Below, piece after piece: positions 52,186 to 61,182 of a DNA stretch of 64,000 bases (position 1 is the first letter of the stretch; each line of letters begins with the position of its first letter). The position numbers and the translations under genes were made by a program. The notes beneath the pieces were generated by a model, which worked only from the letters and a program-made list of their open reading frames with translations, had not been told where the DNA came from and did no database searches. The stretch spans positions 875,001 through 939,000 of the forward strand of contig NZ_JAATJC010000001.1 of assembly GCF_011927725.1 (NCBI RefSeq), written 5' to 3'. Source of the stretch: Sphingomonas kaistensis (GTDB lineage: Bacteria > Pseudomonadota > Alphaproteobacteria > Sphingomonadales > Sphingomonadaceae).

Positions 52186-53970
52186 GTGCCCGAACGGTTG
52201 CTGGGATGGATGGAGCGGCACTGGCGGCTGGTGATCCTGGTCGCGTGGCTGCTGTCCTGCGCCTTGTTCACCTGGCAGAAGTGGGGCGGCATCATCGGCT
52301 TCGCGCTGGGCGACACCGACGACAACCTCCGCATGGCGCAGGTCCGCGCGCTGCTGAACGGGCAAGGCTGGTTCGACCTTCGCCAATATCGCTTCGATCC
52401 GGCGTTCGGCGGCGCCAACATCCACTGGAGCCGGATCGTCGACCTGCCGCTTGCCGGGCTGATCCTGCTCGGCAGGCTGTTCACCACCGGCGCCGATGCC
52501 GAGCGGATGGCGGTCGCAGTCGCGCCGATGCTGCCTTACGCGGTCCTACTCACTGGCATTGCGCTGACCGCGCGGCGGCTGATCAGCCCGGCGGCCTTTG
52601 TCGCGGCCCTGATCGCGCTTTATTTCGCCGGCGCCACCAACGGCATGTTCATGCCGACCCGGATCGACCACCACGGCTGGCAGCTGGCGATGCTCAGCCT
52701 GGTGATCGCCGGGCTCGCCGATCCCGACCGCCGCCGCGGCGGCCTCACCGCCGGCATTGCCAGCGCGATCAGCCTGTCGATCGGGCTCGAGATGCTGATC
52801 TACCTCGCGCTGGCGGGGGCGGCGCAGGTGCTGATGTGGGTCTCCGACGCCGGGGAACGCGACCGGTTGCTGGCCTATGCCGTCAGCATCGCCGGGGGAA
52901 CGGCGGCAGGCTTCCTGCTGTTCGCCAGCTACGCCAATCGCTTACCCGTGTGCGACGCGCTGTCGCCGGTCTGGCTGTCCGACGCCTTGCTGGGCGGCGC
53001 GCTGCTCACGCTGATCGCCTGGAAGAGCCCGGAGCGCTGGACCACCCGCCTTGCGCTTGCCGCCGCGGCGGGGGTGGCGGTGGCCGCTTTCCATGCGCTG
53101 GCCTGGCCCAACTGCCTCTCGCGCCTCGAAGGCGTGTCGCCCGAAGTCGACCGCCTGTGGCTGAGCAATGTCCGCGAAGCCAAGCCGATCACGCAGCACA
53201 GCTGGCGGACGGTCGTGACGGTCATCTCCTTGCCGGCGGCGGGCCTGGTCGGCTGGGCGTGGCTGGCCTGGCTGCACCGCCGCGAGCCCGAATTGCTGCG
53301 CCGGATCCTCGGCCCCGCCGCGATCGCCGCTGCGTCCTTTGCGCTCCTGTTCTGGCAGACCCGCGCGGGGCCGGCGAGCCAGCTGCTCGGCGTGGTCGGC
53401 TGCGCGGCGCTGACCGCGACGTTGCTGCCCCGGCTGTGGAACGCGAAGAACAGCCTGGTGGTGGTGCTCGGCTCGAGCGCGCTGGTGCTGGCGGCAAGCG
53501 GCGGGGCCGCGCCGCTGGTCCTGAAATTCCTTCCGGAAAAGCAGGAAAAGGTCACCGAATCGCAGCGGCTCAACAACCGCGCCAACCGCCTGTGCCCGAC
53601 CCTGTGGGCGATGCGGCCGGTGGCGAAGCAGCCCAAGGGCATGGTGTTCACCTTCATCGACCTCGGCCCCCGCCTGATCGCGGTGACGAGGCACGATGCG
53701 CTGGGCGGACCCTACCATCGCAACGGCATGGCCATCGCCGACAGCATGAACGCGATGCGCGGCACGCCCGAACAGGCACGCGCGCTGATCCTCAAGCACC
53801 GGTCGGACTATCTGCTGGTCTGCCCGCACATGAACCAGGCGACCATCTTCCGCAGCCAGGCGCCGCGCGGCTTCTACGCCCAGCTGGAGCGCGGGGCGCG
53901 CTTCGGGTGGCTGCAGCCGATCGACCTCGGCAAGGACAGCCCGCTCAAGATGTGGCGGGTGGTGCGCTGA
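52186..53970 (+). CDS. STT3/PglB-like polytopic membrane protein
   Basis: A 594-residue protein with about eleven to twelve membrane segments and a C-terminal periplasmic domain (from KFLPEKQEKV). The first loop, GDTDDNLRMAQVRALLNGQGWFD, resembles the acidic D-x-D first loop of STT3/PglB oligosaccharyltransferases, and RIDHHGWQ the second-loop motif. The WWDYG motif of true transferases is not evident. It is probably a GT-C enzyme using a polyprenyl-phosphate sugar made by the GtrB-like protein. The start is set at GTG 52186 (GGAG ten bases upstream); GTG 52135 and ATG 52210 are alternatives. Confidence 0.6.
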   Translation: MPERLLGWMERHWRLVILVAWLLSCALFTWQKWGGIIGFALGDTDDNLRMAQVRALLNGQGWFDLRQYRFDPAFGGANIHWSRIVDLPLAGLILLGRLFTTGADAERMAVAVAPMLPYAVLLTGIALTARRLISPAAFVAALIALYFAGATNGMFMPTRIDHHGWQLAMLSLVIAGLADPDRRRGGLTAGIASAISLSIGLEMLIYLALAGAAQVLMWVSDAGERDRLLAYAVSIAGGTAAGFLLFASYANRLPVCDALSPVWLSDALLGGALLTLIAWKSPERWTTRLALAAAAGVAVAAFHALAWPNCLSRLEGVSPEVDRLWLSNVREAKPITQHSWRTVVTVISLPAAGLVGWAWLAWLHRREPELLRRILGPAAIAAASFALLFWQTRAGPASQLLGVVGCAALTATLLPRLWNAKNSLVVVLGSSALVLAASGGAAPLVLKFLPEKQEKVTESQRLNNRANRLCPTLWAMRPVAKQPKGMVFTFIDLGPRLIAVTRHDALGGPYHRNGMAIADSMNAMRGTPEQARALILKHRSDYLLVCPHMNQATIFRSQAPRGFYAQLERGARFGWLQPIDLGKDSPLKMWRVVR

Positions 53971-54001
53971 CGTCTAGCCGGCGAGGGCGTTTTGCTGCCG
54001 C

Positions 54002-54634
54002 CTAGCCGGCGAGGCCGGGCAGGCTCCGCTCCAGCCCGTCGAGCACGAACTGGACCGCAAGCGCGGCAAGGATGACGCCGAGGATCCGGGTGATCATCGC
54101 CTCCAGCTTGGCGCCGATCATCCGCATCAGCGGTCCGGCGAGCAACAGCGCGAGCAGGGTCAGCACGATCACCGCGGTCATCGCGCCCAGCACCACCGCT
54201 TGCTCGGTAAGTCCCTCGGCGCGGGCCGACAGCAGCATGATCGAGGCGATCGAGCCAGGCCCGGCGATCATCGGGATCGCCATCGGGAACACCGAGATGT
54301 CGTCGGCCTCGGGCGTGCCCTCGATCTCCCGCGCGCGCTCCTCGCGGCGTTCGGTACGCTTCTCGAACACCATGTCGAGCGCGATCATGAACAGCATGAT
54401 GCCGCCCGCCAGCCGGAACGCCGACAGGCTGATTCCAAGCGTACTGAGCAGGGGTTCGCCGAGCAGCGCGAAGAACAGCAGGATCGACCAGGCAACCAGC
54501 GCCGAGCGAATCGCCATTGCCCGCCGGTGCGCGTCGGCAGTGCCCTTGGTCAGCCCGGCGAAGATCGGGGCGCAACCGGGCGGATCGATGATGACGGCAA
54601 GCGTGATGAACGCCGAGGTGAACAGCTCGATCAT
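54002..54634 (-). CDS. MarC family membrane protein
   Basis: A 210-residue protein with six membrane helices of the MarC family (IDPPGCAPIFAGLTKG, FRLAGGIMLFMIALDMVFEK, FPMAIPMIAGPGSIASIMLL). The function is unknown; the earlier link with multiple antibiotic resistance was not confirmed. ATG 54634 overlaps the stop of the upstream gene (ATGA). A 13-bp copy of its last bases is repeated just beyond the stop (53974-53986). Confidence 0.9.
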   Translation of the reverse strand: MIELFTSAFITLAVIIDPPGCAPIFAGLTKGTADAHRRAMAIRSALVAWSILLFFALLGEPLLSTLGISLSAFRLAGGIMLFMIALDMVFEKRTERREERAREIEGTPEADDISVFPMAIPMIAGPGSIASIMLLSARAEGLTEQAVVLGAMTAVIVLTLLALLLAGPLMRMIGAKLEAMITRILGVILAALAVQFVLDGLERSLPGLAG

Positions 54635-55275
54635 GCCGACGGCGCCGCCACTTTCTGGTCGAGCACGGTGTCGAACCGGCTGCCGGTCCAGAGTTGCACG
54701 CGGGTGCGCCGCGCGCCGTCCGCGGTCACCGTCCAATTGTAGAGCAGGGTGCCGTCAGCCGAGCGGGCGTAACCGCTGTCACCCGGCGGTGCGGTGCGGT
54801 TCAGGCGATTGGCATAGGACCGCTCGATCTGCCGCAGCCGCAGCGCGCGATTACTGCAGCTCGCCTTGCGCACCGTGGGGCGGGCCGACCGGGCCAGCGG
54901 CGCCTTGAGGGCGTCGCCGCCATCGACGGTCCAGCGCCATGCGCCGCTTGCCTGGCGCATCCACAGGGTCGTGAAATAGCCGTCGGCCTTGCTCGCCGCA
55001 TTGTGCCACGGACCGGTGTTCACCGCGGTGCGCGCGTCGCACGACACCCAGCTTTGCGCCGGCCACCATTCGACCGAACGGGACGGGTCCTTGCGACCCT
55101 TGAGGAATTCCTGCGCCCACACCGCCTGCGGATTGTACATCACCGCGGTCGGGTCGGCCCACTTGCGGAACGCGGTCCACTGGCCCTGGCGCTGGGCGTC
55201 GGCGGCAAAGGCGCGCTCGGCCTCCACCGCGGTGACCGGAGCGGCCGCGGCGAGCAGCAAGGAGGCAAGGATCAT
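54631..55275 (-). CDS. Exported hypothetical protein
   Basis: A 214-residue exported protein, signal [16 protein letters not shown]. The mature part has an aromatic pattern: [69 protein letters not shown] and a C-terminal [20 protein letters not shown]. This looks like a compact beta-rich or SnoaL-like periplasmic protein, without a named family. It overlaps folD upstream and marC downstream, both by ATGA. Confidence 0.7.
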   Translation of the reverse strand: MILASLLLAAAAPVTAVEAERAFAADAQRQGQWTAFRKWADPTAVMYNPQAVWAQEFLKGRKDPSRSVEWWPAQSWVSCDARTAVNTGPWHNAASKADGYFTTLWMRQASGAWRWTVDGGDALKAPLARSARPTVRKASCSNRALRLRQIERSYANRLNRTAPPGDSGYARSADGTLLYNWTVTADGARRTRVQLWTGSRFDTVLDQKVAAPSA

Positions 55276-56165
55276 AGTCCCACCGGCGGCGCGAGGCCGG
55301 CCCGGCGGTGGGCCGCGACGACGGTGTTGCGGAGCAGCATGGCGATGGTCATCGGACCGACCCCGCCCGGCACCGGGGTGATTGCGCCTGCCTGGGCTTC
55401 GGCCTCGGCAAAGGCGACGTCGCCGACCAGCCGGGTCTTGCCGGGCTCGGTGCCAGCCACGCGGTTGATGCCGACGTCGATCACGGTCGCGCCGGGCTTG
55501 ATCCACTCGCCGCGGACCATTTCGGGCCGACCGACCGCGGCGACCACGATGTCGGCTTCGCGGACGAGGGCGGGCAGGTCGTGGGTGCGGCTGTGGGCGA
55601 TGGTGACGGTGCAGCTTTCGGCCAGCAGCAGCATCGCCATCGGCTTGCCGACGATGTTGGAGCGGCCGATCACCACCGCATGCTTGCCGCTGAGGTCGCC
55701 GAGTTCGGCCTTGAGCAGGTGCAGGCAGCCGAGCGGGGTGCAGGGGACCAGTGCGGCGGGATCGCCGACCGCCAGCCGCCCGGCATTGACCACGTGGAAG
55801 CCGTCGACGTCCTTGTCGGGATCGATCGCGTCGATCACCCGCCCCGCGTCCATGTGCCCGGGCAGCGGCAACTGGACCAGAATTCCGTCGACCGCCGGAT
55901 CGGCGTTCAGGCGGGCGATCAGCGCCAGCAGATCGGCCTCGCTGGTCTCGGCAGGAAGGGCATGGTGGACGCTCTCCATCGTCGCCTCGCCGCACGCCGC
56001 GCGCTTGGAGCGGATGTAGACCTCGCTCGCCGGATCCTCGCCGACCAGCACGGTGGCAAGCCCGACCGGGCGGCCGGTGCCGGCGCGGAAGAAGGCGGCG
56101 ATCCGCCCGACCTCGGCCCTGAGCTCGGCCGCCGTGGCCTTTCCGTCGATCCGCTTGCCCGTCAT
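55272..56165 (-). CDS. folD: Methylenetetrahydrofolate dehydrogenase/methenyltetrahydrofolate cyclohydrolase
   Basis: A 297-residue bifunctional enzyme of one-carbon metabolism. Seen: [13 protein letters not shown] (catalytic Lys in YxxxK), [43 protein letters not shown] and [15 protein letters not shown]. Normal length. First of a coupled set with the exported hypothetical protein and marC; yggT ends 4 bp upstream. Confidence 0.96.
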   Translation of the reverse strand: MTGKRIDGKATAAELRAEVGRIAAFFRAGTGRPVGLATVLVGEDPASEVYIRSKRAACGEATMESVHHALPAETSEADLLALIARLNADPAVDGILVQLPLPGHMDAGRVIDAIDPDKDVDGFHVVNAGRLAVGDPAALVPCTPLGCLHLLKAELGDLSGKHAVVIGRSNIVGKPMAMLLLAESCTVTIAHSRTHDLPALVREADIVVAAVGRPEMVRGEWIKPGATVIDVGINRVAGTEPGKTRLVGDVAFAEAEAQAGAITPVPGGVGPMTIAMLLRNTVVAAHRRAGLAPPVGL

Positions 56166-56169
56166 CGCC

Positions 56170-56481
56170 TCACATCCCCGGCGCGGGGAGGGAGGCGAGG
56201 GCGTTGGAGATGACCGGGTTGATCAGGATGCCGATCAGCAGCAGCACCACCACCGGCGACAGGTCGAGCCCGCCGAAGTCGGGCAGGATCTTGCGGAACG
56301 GGCGGTAGAGCGGCTCGAGGAAGCGGTCGAGGCCGACCAGGAAGCGGCGCATCCCCTCGCTCGAGGTGTTGATGACGTTGAAGGCGACCAGCCAGCTCAG
56401 GATCACCTGGATGATGATCAGCCACCACAGGACGTTGAGCAGGATGGCGGCAATCTCGAGAAGGGTGCGCAGGATGACCAT
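56170..56481 (-). CDS. YggT family membrane protein
   Basis: A 103-residue protein with two YggT repeats' worth of helices: [28 protein letters not shown] and [18 protein letters not shown], separated by the conserved [23 protein letters not shown]. The family is linked to cell shape/osmotic balance and sits near folate or pyrroline genes in many genomes. Likely co-transcribed with folD. Confidence 0.92.
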   Translation of the reverse strand: MVILRTLLEIAAILLNVLWWLIIIQVILSWLVAFNVINTSSEGMRRFLVGLDRFLEPLYRPFRKILPDFGGLDLSPVVVLLLIGILINPVISNALASLPAPGM

Positions 56482-56525
56482 GGCCCCCCTCTAGCGGTCC
56501 CGTATTGCAGCGGCAACACGGCCCT

Positions 56526-57518
56526 TCAGGGCGCCATCCGCTCCGGATCGGCACGGGCCAGCAGCAGGGCGAAGTCGCCGGCCGGATCGGTCCATTCCTT
56601 GAACGGGGTCCAGCCGCCGGCCAGAAGCAGCAGGCGGGCGCTTTCGGCGGTATATTTGTGGCTGTTCTCGGTGTGGATGCTATAGCCCTGCGCAAAGCGG
56701 AAGGTCCTCCCCTCGACCGCGAAGGACAGGTCGCGCCGGGCGACGAGGTGCATCTCGATCCGCGACATCGGCGCGTTCCAGCGCGCTTCGTGTGCAAAGG
56801 CGTCGACCGGAATGTCGCCGCCAAGCTCGCGATTGATGCGGTGGAGGAGGTTGAGGTTGAAGCTGGCGGTGACGCCGGCCGCATCGTCATAGGCGGCGAC
56901 CAGCCGCTCGGGCGCCTTTACCCGGTCCATCCCGATCAGCAGCAACGCGCCGGTGCCCAGCGTCTGCTTGAACGAACGCAGCAGGTCGACCGCGCTGGAC
57001 GGCACCAGGTTGCCGATGGTCGAGCCGGGAAAGAACCCCAGCCGGGGATGCTTGCCGACCTCGTCCGGCAGGTCGAAGGCACGGGTGAAGTCGGCCTCCA
57101 CCGGAAAGATCGGAAGCGCGGGAAAATCCTCCTGCAGCGCCTCGGCATTGGCCCGCAGATGCGCCCCGCTGATGTCGACCGGGGCGTAGAGGGCGGGGGC
57201 GATGCCGCGCAGCAGCAGCGGGGTCTTGGCCAGCGCGCCGGCGCCGTAATCGACCACTGCCCGGTCCCTGCCGACCGCCGCCGCAATCTCGGGCATGGCG
57301 GCGCGCAGGATGCCGATCTCGGTCCGGGTGGGATAATATTCGGGAAGGTCGGTGATCGCCTCGAAGATCCGCGACCCCTCCTCGTCGTAGAACCAGCGGG
57401 CGGGGATCGCCGGCGGGTCTTGCGCCAGTCCTTCCAGCACGGCCTGGGCGAAGGCGGAATCGGGACGGGTCTCAACAGTCGCGAGCAAGGCGCACTCCGG
57501 TGAATTGCCAGCGGGCAT
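56526..57518 (-). CDS. egtD: L-histidine N-alpha-methyltransferase
   Basis: A 330-residue SAM-dependent enzyme that trimethylates histidine to hercynine, the first step of ergothioneine synthesis. Seen: PARWFYDEEGSRIFEAITDLPEYYPTRTE, VDYGAGALAKTPLLL (SAM loop), FPGSTIGNL and a C-terminal FRFAQGYSIHTENSHKY. The start (57518) overlaps the egtB end by 47 bp, unusually long; no internal ATG gives a shorter form before the conserved region. Confidence 0.93.
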   Translation of the reverse strand: MPAGNSPECALLATVETRPDSAFAQAVLEGLAQDPPAIPARWFYDEEGSRIFEAITDLPEYYPTRTEIGILRAAMPEIAAAVGRDRAVVDYGAGALAKTPLLLRGIAPALYAPVDISGAHLRANAEALQEDFPALPIFPVEADFTRAFDLPDEVGKHPRLGFFPGSTIGNLVPSSAVDLLRSFKQTLGTGALLLIGMDRVKAPERLVAAYDDAAGVTASFNLNLLHRINRELGGDIPVDAFAHEARWNAPMSRIEMHLVARRDLSFAVEGRTFRFAQGYSIHTENSHKYTAESARLLLLAGGWTPFKEWTDPAGDFALLLARADPERMAP

Positions 57519-58707
57519 GGGGCGGGAAGAAGTTGCGGACCGACGCCCGCGAGGAACCGCGCGGGGTAGCGCAGCTGGCGCCCTTCAGCACCATCTGCCC
57601 GCTCATGAACTTGCCGTTATATTCGCCGACGCTGCCCTCGGGCTGGCGGAAGCCGGGGTGGGGCAGGAAGGCCGATCCGGTCCAGCACCAGACGTCACCG
57701 AACCATTCGCCGCCGGCGCGGGGCCTGACCGCGCCCACCGAGTCGAGCTGATGGCCGCCACGCGGATCGTGCGCTGCCGCCATGTCCTCCCACTCGGCCT
57801 CGGTCGGAAGCCGGGCCCCTGCCCAGCGGGCAAAGGCGTCGGCTTCATAATGGCTGATGTGGGTGACGGGCGCTGCGGGATCGAGGGGCTGGCGGCCGGC
57901 AAGGGTGAAAGCGGTCCCGTCCCCGCCCCAGTAGAGCGGCGCGGTGATGCCCTCGGACTGCACCCAGGCCCAGCCGTCGCTCAGCCAGTGGCCGGGCGTG
58001 CGATAGCCGCCGTCGTCGATGAAGGCCTGCCACTCGCCGTTGGTGACGAAGCGGTTGGCGATCGCGTGGGGTGCGAGCAGCACCTGGTGGCGCGGCCGCT
58101 CGCAATCGAAGGCGAAACCCTCGTCATTCGTGCCGATCTCGACGATGCCGGTCCGCCCGCTGATCCACTTGACGTCGCCCACCGGCGCGCTGCCGGGCCA
58201 GTGCTCCGCGGCCGCATAGGCCGGCTCCAGCGGATTGGCGGCAAAGGTGGCGAGGATGTCGGTTAGGAACAGCTCCTGATGCTGCTGCTCGTGCGCGATG
58301 CCGAGCGCGATCAGCTCCAGCGCCGCGGCGTCGAAGCCCGGCATCGCCGCCGCCAGCGCCGCGTCGACATGGGCGCGATAGGCGCGTGCCTCGTCCAGCG
58401 TCGGGTGCGACAGCATGCCCCGCCGGTCGCGGGCCAGCCGCTCGCCCTCGCCCTCGTAATAGCTGTTGAACAGGAACGGCCAGCGCTCGTCGTAGACCCG
58501 GTAGCCGGGGACCACAGCGCGCAGCAGGAAGGTCTCGAAAAACCAGCTGGTATGCGCCAGGTGCCACTTCGCCGGCGAGGCGTCGGGCATCGGCTGCACC
58601 GTTGCATCGGCATCGCTCAGCGGCTCGGCCAGCGCCAGGGTCAGCGCGCGGGTGGCGCTGAGCCGCTCGGCCAGCGTCTCCGGAGCAAGGGTCGCCGCGA
58701 CGTTCAC
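57472..58707 (-). CDS. egtB: Ergothioneine biosynthesis protein EgtB (hercynine sulfoxide synthase)
   Basis: A 411-residue iron enzyme that oxidatively joins a thiol (gamma-glutamylcysteine or cysteine) to hercynine. An N-terminal DinB_2 domain carries the iron-ligand motifs HLAHTSWFFE and IAHEQQHQE; the C-terminal FGE-sulfatase domain has HYEADAFARWAGARLPTEAEWE and GASCATPRGSSRASVRNFFPP. The start is GTG 58707, overlapping the flavodoxin-like gene stop (GTGA). With egtD directly downstream this is an EgtB-EgtD module; EgtA, C and E are not present here. Confidence 0.92.
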   Translation of the reverse strand: MNVAATLAPETLAERLSATRALTLALAEPLSDADATVQPMPDASPAKWHLAHTSWFFETFLLRAVVPGYRVYDERWPFLFNSYYEGEGERLARDRRGMLSHPTLDEARAYRAHVDAALAAAMPGFDAAALELIALGIAHEQQHQELFLTDILATFAANPLEPAYAAAEHWPGSAPVGDVKWISGRTGIVEIGTNDEGFAFDCERPRHQVLLAPHAIANRFVTNGEWQAFIDDGGYRTPGHWLSDGWAWVQSEGITAPLYWGGDGTAFTLAGRQPLDPAAPVTHISHYEADAFARWAGARLPTEAEWEDMAAAHDPRGGHQLDSVGAVRPRAGGEWFGDVWCWTGSAFLPHPGFRQPEGSVGEYNGKFMSGQMVLKGASCATPRGSSRASVRNFFPPHARWQFTGVRLARDC

Positions 58708-59324
58708 TTCGACTGTTCTACCCCGGGAAACGGCTTGTCGGCCAGCAAGGTCGCCAGGTGGTGGCTGTTCGACGCCAGCATTTCCACCGTCTCGGTGACC
58801 TTGTCGGGCACTTTCGGCAGGTCCTTGAAGTCGACCTTGCCCATCGCTTCGCCGACCCAATAAGCGGGGCCGCCCGGCGGGACGGTCCAGCCGGTGTCGG
58901 ACAGGCCCTGGAATAGCTCGGCCGAGACATGATGCGCGCCATCCTCGTTGCCGACGATGGCGACCGCGAGGACCTTGCCGGTGCTCGGCATCCGGCCGTT
59001 ATCGTCGGTTTCCGACAGGAAGGCGTCCATCCGCTCCAGAACGCGCTTGGCCGTGCTGGGCAGCTGGCCCATCCAGATCGGGGTTCCGAACACCAGGATG
59101 TCGGCCTCGAGGATTTGCTTGCGCAGCGCGGGCCAGGCATCGCCCTCGCCCTCGTCCGAGCTGACGCCCGGCTTGATGTCGTGATCGGCGAGGCGAATGG
59201 TACCCAGCCACTCGGCGCCGCGCTTGGCCAGGGCGTGCTCGACCAGGCCGATCATCTTGTCGGTCGACGATGGTTCGCCGGATGAGGCCTTCAGCGAGGC
59301 GTTGACTGCGATTGCCTTGACCAT
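58704..59324 (-). CDS. Flavodoxin-like NAD(P)H-dependent FMN reductase family protein
   Basis: A 206-residue protein of the NADPH-dependent FMN reductase/flavodoxin superfamily. KAIAVNASLK binds the phosphate, ADILVFGTPIWMGQLPSTAKRVLERMDAFL the isoalloxazine, and VAIVGNEDGAHHVSAELFQGL follows. It is coupled (GTGA) to egtB, which suggests a link to thiol/redox metabolism, but the activity is not known. Confidence 0.85.
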   Translation of the reverse strand: MVKAIAVNASLKASSGEPSSTDKMIGLVEHALAKRGAEWLGTIRLADHDIKPGVSSDEGEGDAWPALRKQILEADILVFGTPIWMGQLPSTAKRVLERMDAFLSETDDNGRMPSTGKVLAVAIVGNEDGAHHVSAELFQGLSDTGWTVPPGGPAYWVGEAMGKVDFKDLPKVPDKVTETVEMLASNSHHLATLLADKPFPGVEQSK

Positions 59325-59393
59325 CTTCTCACCCGATTTTCGATTTCGTCCGTGAAGGCAAACTGGTGGAAGCGTTATTTGTGCCTGCTGTCC

Positions 59394-59951
59394 TTAGGTC
59401 CGGGTCGCCCCGGGCTGCCACAGCACGTCCCCGCCGCTTGCCGCCGCGACGTGCCGGGCGAGCACGAACAGATGGTCGGACAGGCGATTGAGGTACGCGA
59501 GTGCAAGCGGGTTCACCTGCTCCTCCTCGGCCAGCGCGACCGACCAGCGCTCGGCCCGCCGGGTGGTGGCGCGGGCGAGGTGCAGCGCCGACACCGCGCG
59601 GCTACCTGCGGGCAGGATAAAGCTGGTCAGCGGGGACAGCGCCTCGTTCATGGCGTCGATCTCGCGCTCCAGCCGCTCGACCTGAGGACCGACGATCCGC
59701 AACGCGCCTTCCATCTCGCCCGGGGTGGCGATGTCGGCGCCGAGGTCGAACAGCTCGTTCTGGATCCGGCCCAGCGCCGCCTTCGCGTCACCGTCGAGCT
59801 CGGCGATGGCGAGGCCGATCGCGCTGTTCGCTTCGTCGACCTCGCCGATCGCGTGCATCCGCGCCGAGGCCTTGCTGACCCGGCTGCCGTCGACCAGTCC
59901 CGACTGCCCGGCATCGCCGGTTCGGGTGTAGATCTTGTTGAGCTTGACCAA
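59394..59951 (-). CDS. Cob(I)yrinic acid a,c-diamide adenosyltransferase (PduO type)
   Basis: A 185-residue ATP:corrinoid adenosyltransferase. KIYTRTGDAGQSGLVDGSRVSK binds ATP; VDEANSAIGLA, LFDLGADIATP and LARATTRRAERW form the rest of the trimeric active site. It makes adenosylcobalamin. Normal length for PduO. No other cobalamin gene lies in the window. Confidence 0.94.
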   Translation of the reverse strand: MVKLNKIYTRTGDAGQSGLVDGSRVSKASARMHAIGEVDEANSAIGLAIAELDGDAKAALGRIQNELFDLGADIATPGEMEGALRIVGPQVERLEREIDAMNEALSPLTSFILPAGSRAVSALHLARATTRRAERWSVALAEEEQVNPLALAYLNRLSDHLFVLARHVAAASGGDVLWQPGATRT

Positions 59952-59954
59952 GGA

Positions 59955-60158
59955 TCAGCTGCCGGCGCTGGCCAGCATCATGATCGCGGCGGCAATGAAC
60001 ACCGCAATCCCCTGGTACAGCACGCGCTTGCGCATCCATTGCTGCTGCGCCTGCTGGTTGCCGACCTTGCCCGAGGCCATCGCAAGCACGCCGCGAACGA
60101 GGACATAAGCGGTGGCCGCCATGGCGAGCACCAGCGCGATGATGAGGAGAGTGTTCAT
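59955..60158 (-). CDS. Twin-transmembrane HIG1-like protein
   Basis: A 67-residue protein with two membrane helices (LLIIALVLAMAATAYVLVRGVLAM and LYQGIAVFIAAAIMMLA) around a QQAQQQWMRKRV loop. This is the bacterial HIG1-domain/twin-transmembrane type; mitochondrial HIG1 proteins assist respiratory complexes, but the bacterial role is unproven. It starts upstream of the adenosyltransferase gene by 3 bp. Confidence 0.85.
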   Translation of the reverse strand: MNTLLIIALVLAMAATAYVLVRGVLAMASGKVGNQQAQQQWMRKRVLYQGIAVFIAAAIMMLASAGS

Positions 60159-60170
60159 GATGCCTCCTAT

Positions 60171-61007
60171 CTAGGGCAGGGCGAAGCGATAACCAGTAGG
60201 CAGTTTGTCCATGGCCAGCTGCCCGGCCAGCGCGGGGCCGTCGACCCCCGCCTCGCGCATCGCGGCCAGGGTCGGGGCCTGGTCGCGCTTGGCCAGGCGG
60301 CGGCCGTCCTCGTGCGTGACCAGGGCGTGGTGGAGGTAGCGCGGCTCGGGCAGGCCGAGCAGCCGTTGCAGCAGCCGCTGGACCGGGGTCGAGGGGCGCA
60401 GGTCCGCCCCGCGCACGACCAGGGTGACCCCGCTGTCGGCATCGTCGACCACGCAGGCGAGGTGATAGGAGGAGGGCGCGTCCTTGCGGGCGAGGATCGC
60501 GTCGCCGATCATCTCCGCCGAGCCAGGGTGGGCGGTGCCGTCCAGTTCGGTCCAGCCGGGCACGCCACCGGCCCTGGCGATCGCCGCCGCAGAATCCAGC
60601 CGCCAGCTGTGCGGCACCGTCTCGCGCCGCTCCGGATCGTCGGGCAGGCCGCGGCAGGTCCCGGCATAAGCGCTTCCCGCATCGCCGTGCGGCGCCGTCA
60701 GCGAGGCGGCGATGTCGGCGCGGGTGCAGAAGCAGGGGTAGACCAGGCCCTCCTGCCTCAGCCGCTCCAGCGCTGCGGCGTAGAGGTTGGTGCGCTCCGA
60801 TTGCACGATCGGCGCGCCGTCGGGCTGGAGGCCGAGCCATTCCAGATCCTCCAGGATGCCCCCGACGAACTCGGGCCTGGCCCGGCCGGGGTCGAGGTCC
60901 TCGACCCGCAGCAGCCACCGGCTTCCGTTCCGTCGGCCAAGCACCGCGCTGTAGGCATGGCCGAGGTGCAGGCGGCCGGTCGGCGAGGGCGCGAACCTTG
61001 TGATCAC
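60171..61007 (-). CDS. gluQ: Glutamyl-Q tRNA(Asp) synthetase
   Basis: A 278-residue paralogue of the glutamyl-tRNA synthetase catalytic core that attaches glutamate to queuosine in tRNA-Asp. The class I signature FAPSPTGRLHLGHAYSA is at the start and KRDQAPT corresponds to KMSKS. The zinc-binding C-x-C ... Y-x3-C pattern (CFCTRADI, YAGTCRG) is present. There is no anticodon-binding domain, as expected for GluQRS. Confidence 0.94.
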   Translation of the reverse strand: MITRFAPSPTGRLHLGHAYSAVLGRRNGSRWLLRVEDLDPGRARPEFVGGILEDLEWLGLQPDGAPIVQSERTNLYAAALERLRQEGLVYPCFCTRADIAASLTAPHGDAGSAYAGTCRGLPDDPERRETVPHSWRLDSAAAIARAGGVPGWTELDGTAHPGSAEMIGDAILARKDAPSSYHLACVVDDADSGVTLVVRGADLRPSTPVQRLLQRLLGLPEPRYLHHALVTHEDGRRLAKRDQAPTLAAMREAGVDGPALAGQLAMDKLPTGYRFALP

Positions 61008-61182
61008 CTCACCGGATTGGCCCCTTGACGGGGAATCGGCAAGTTGCGATTCATCACGGCGTCACATCGGACTGGCAACCGGTGCGTCACAAGGGAAGCG
61101 GCCGAAAACGGTCTCTCCTCCTTGCGTGCGACGAGGCCCGGAGAGGTGCGTTCGGCAGGACCGAACGGAGACCCGCGCGCTC

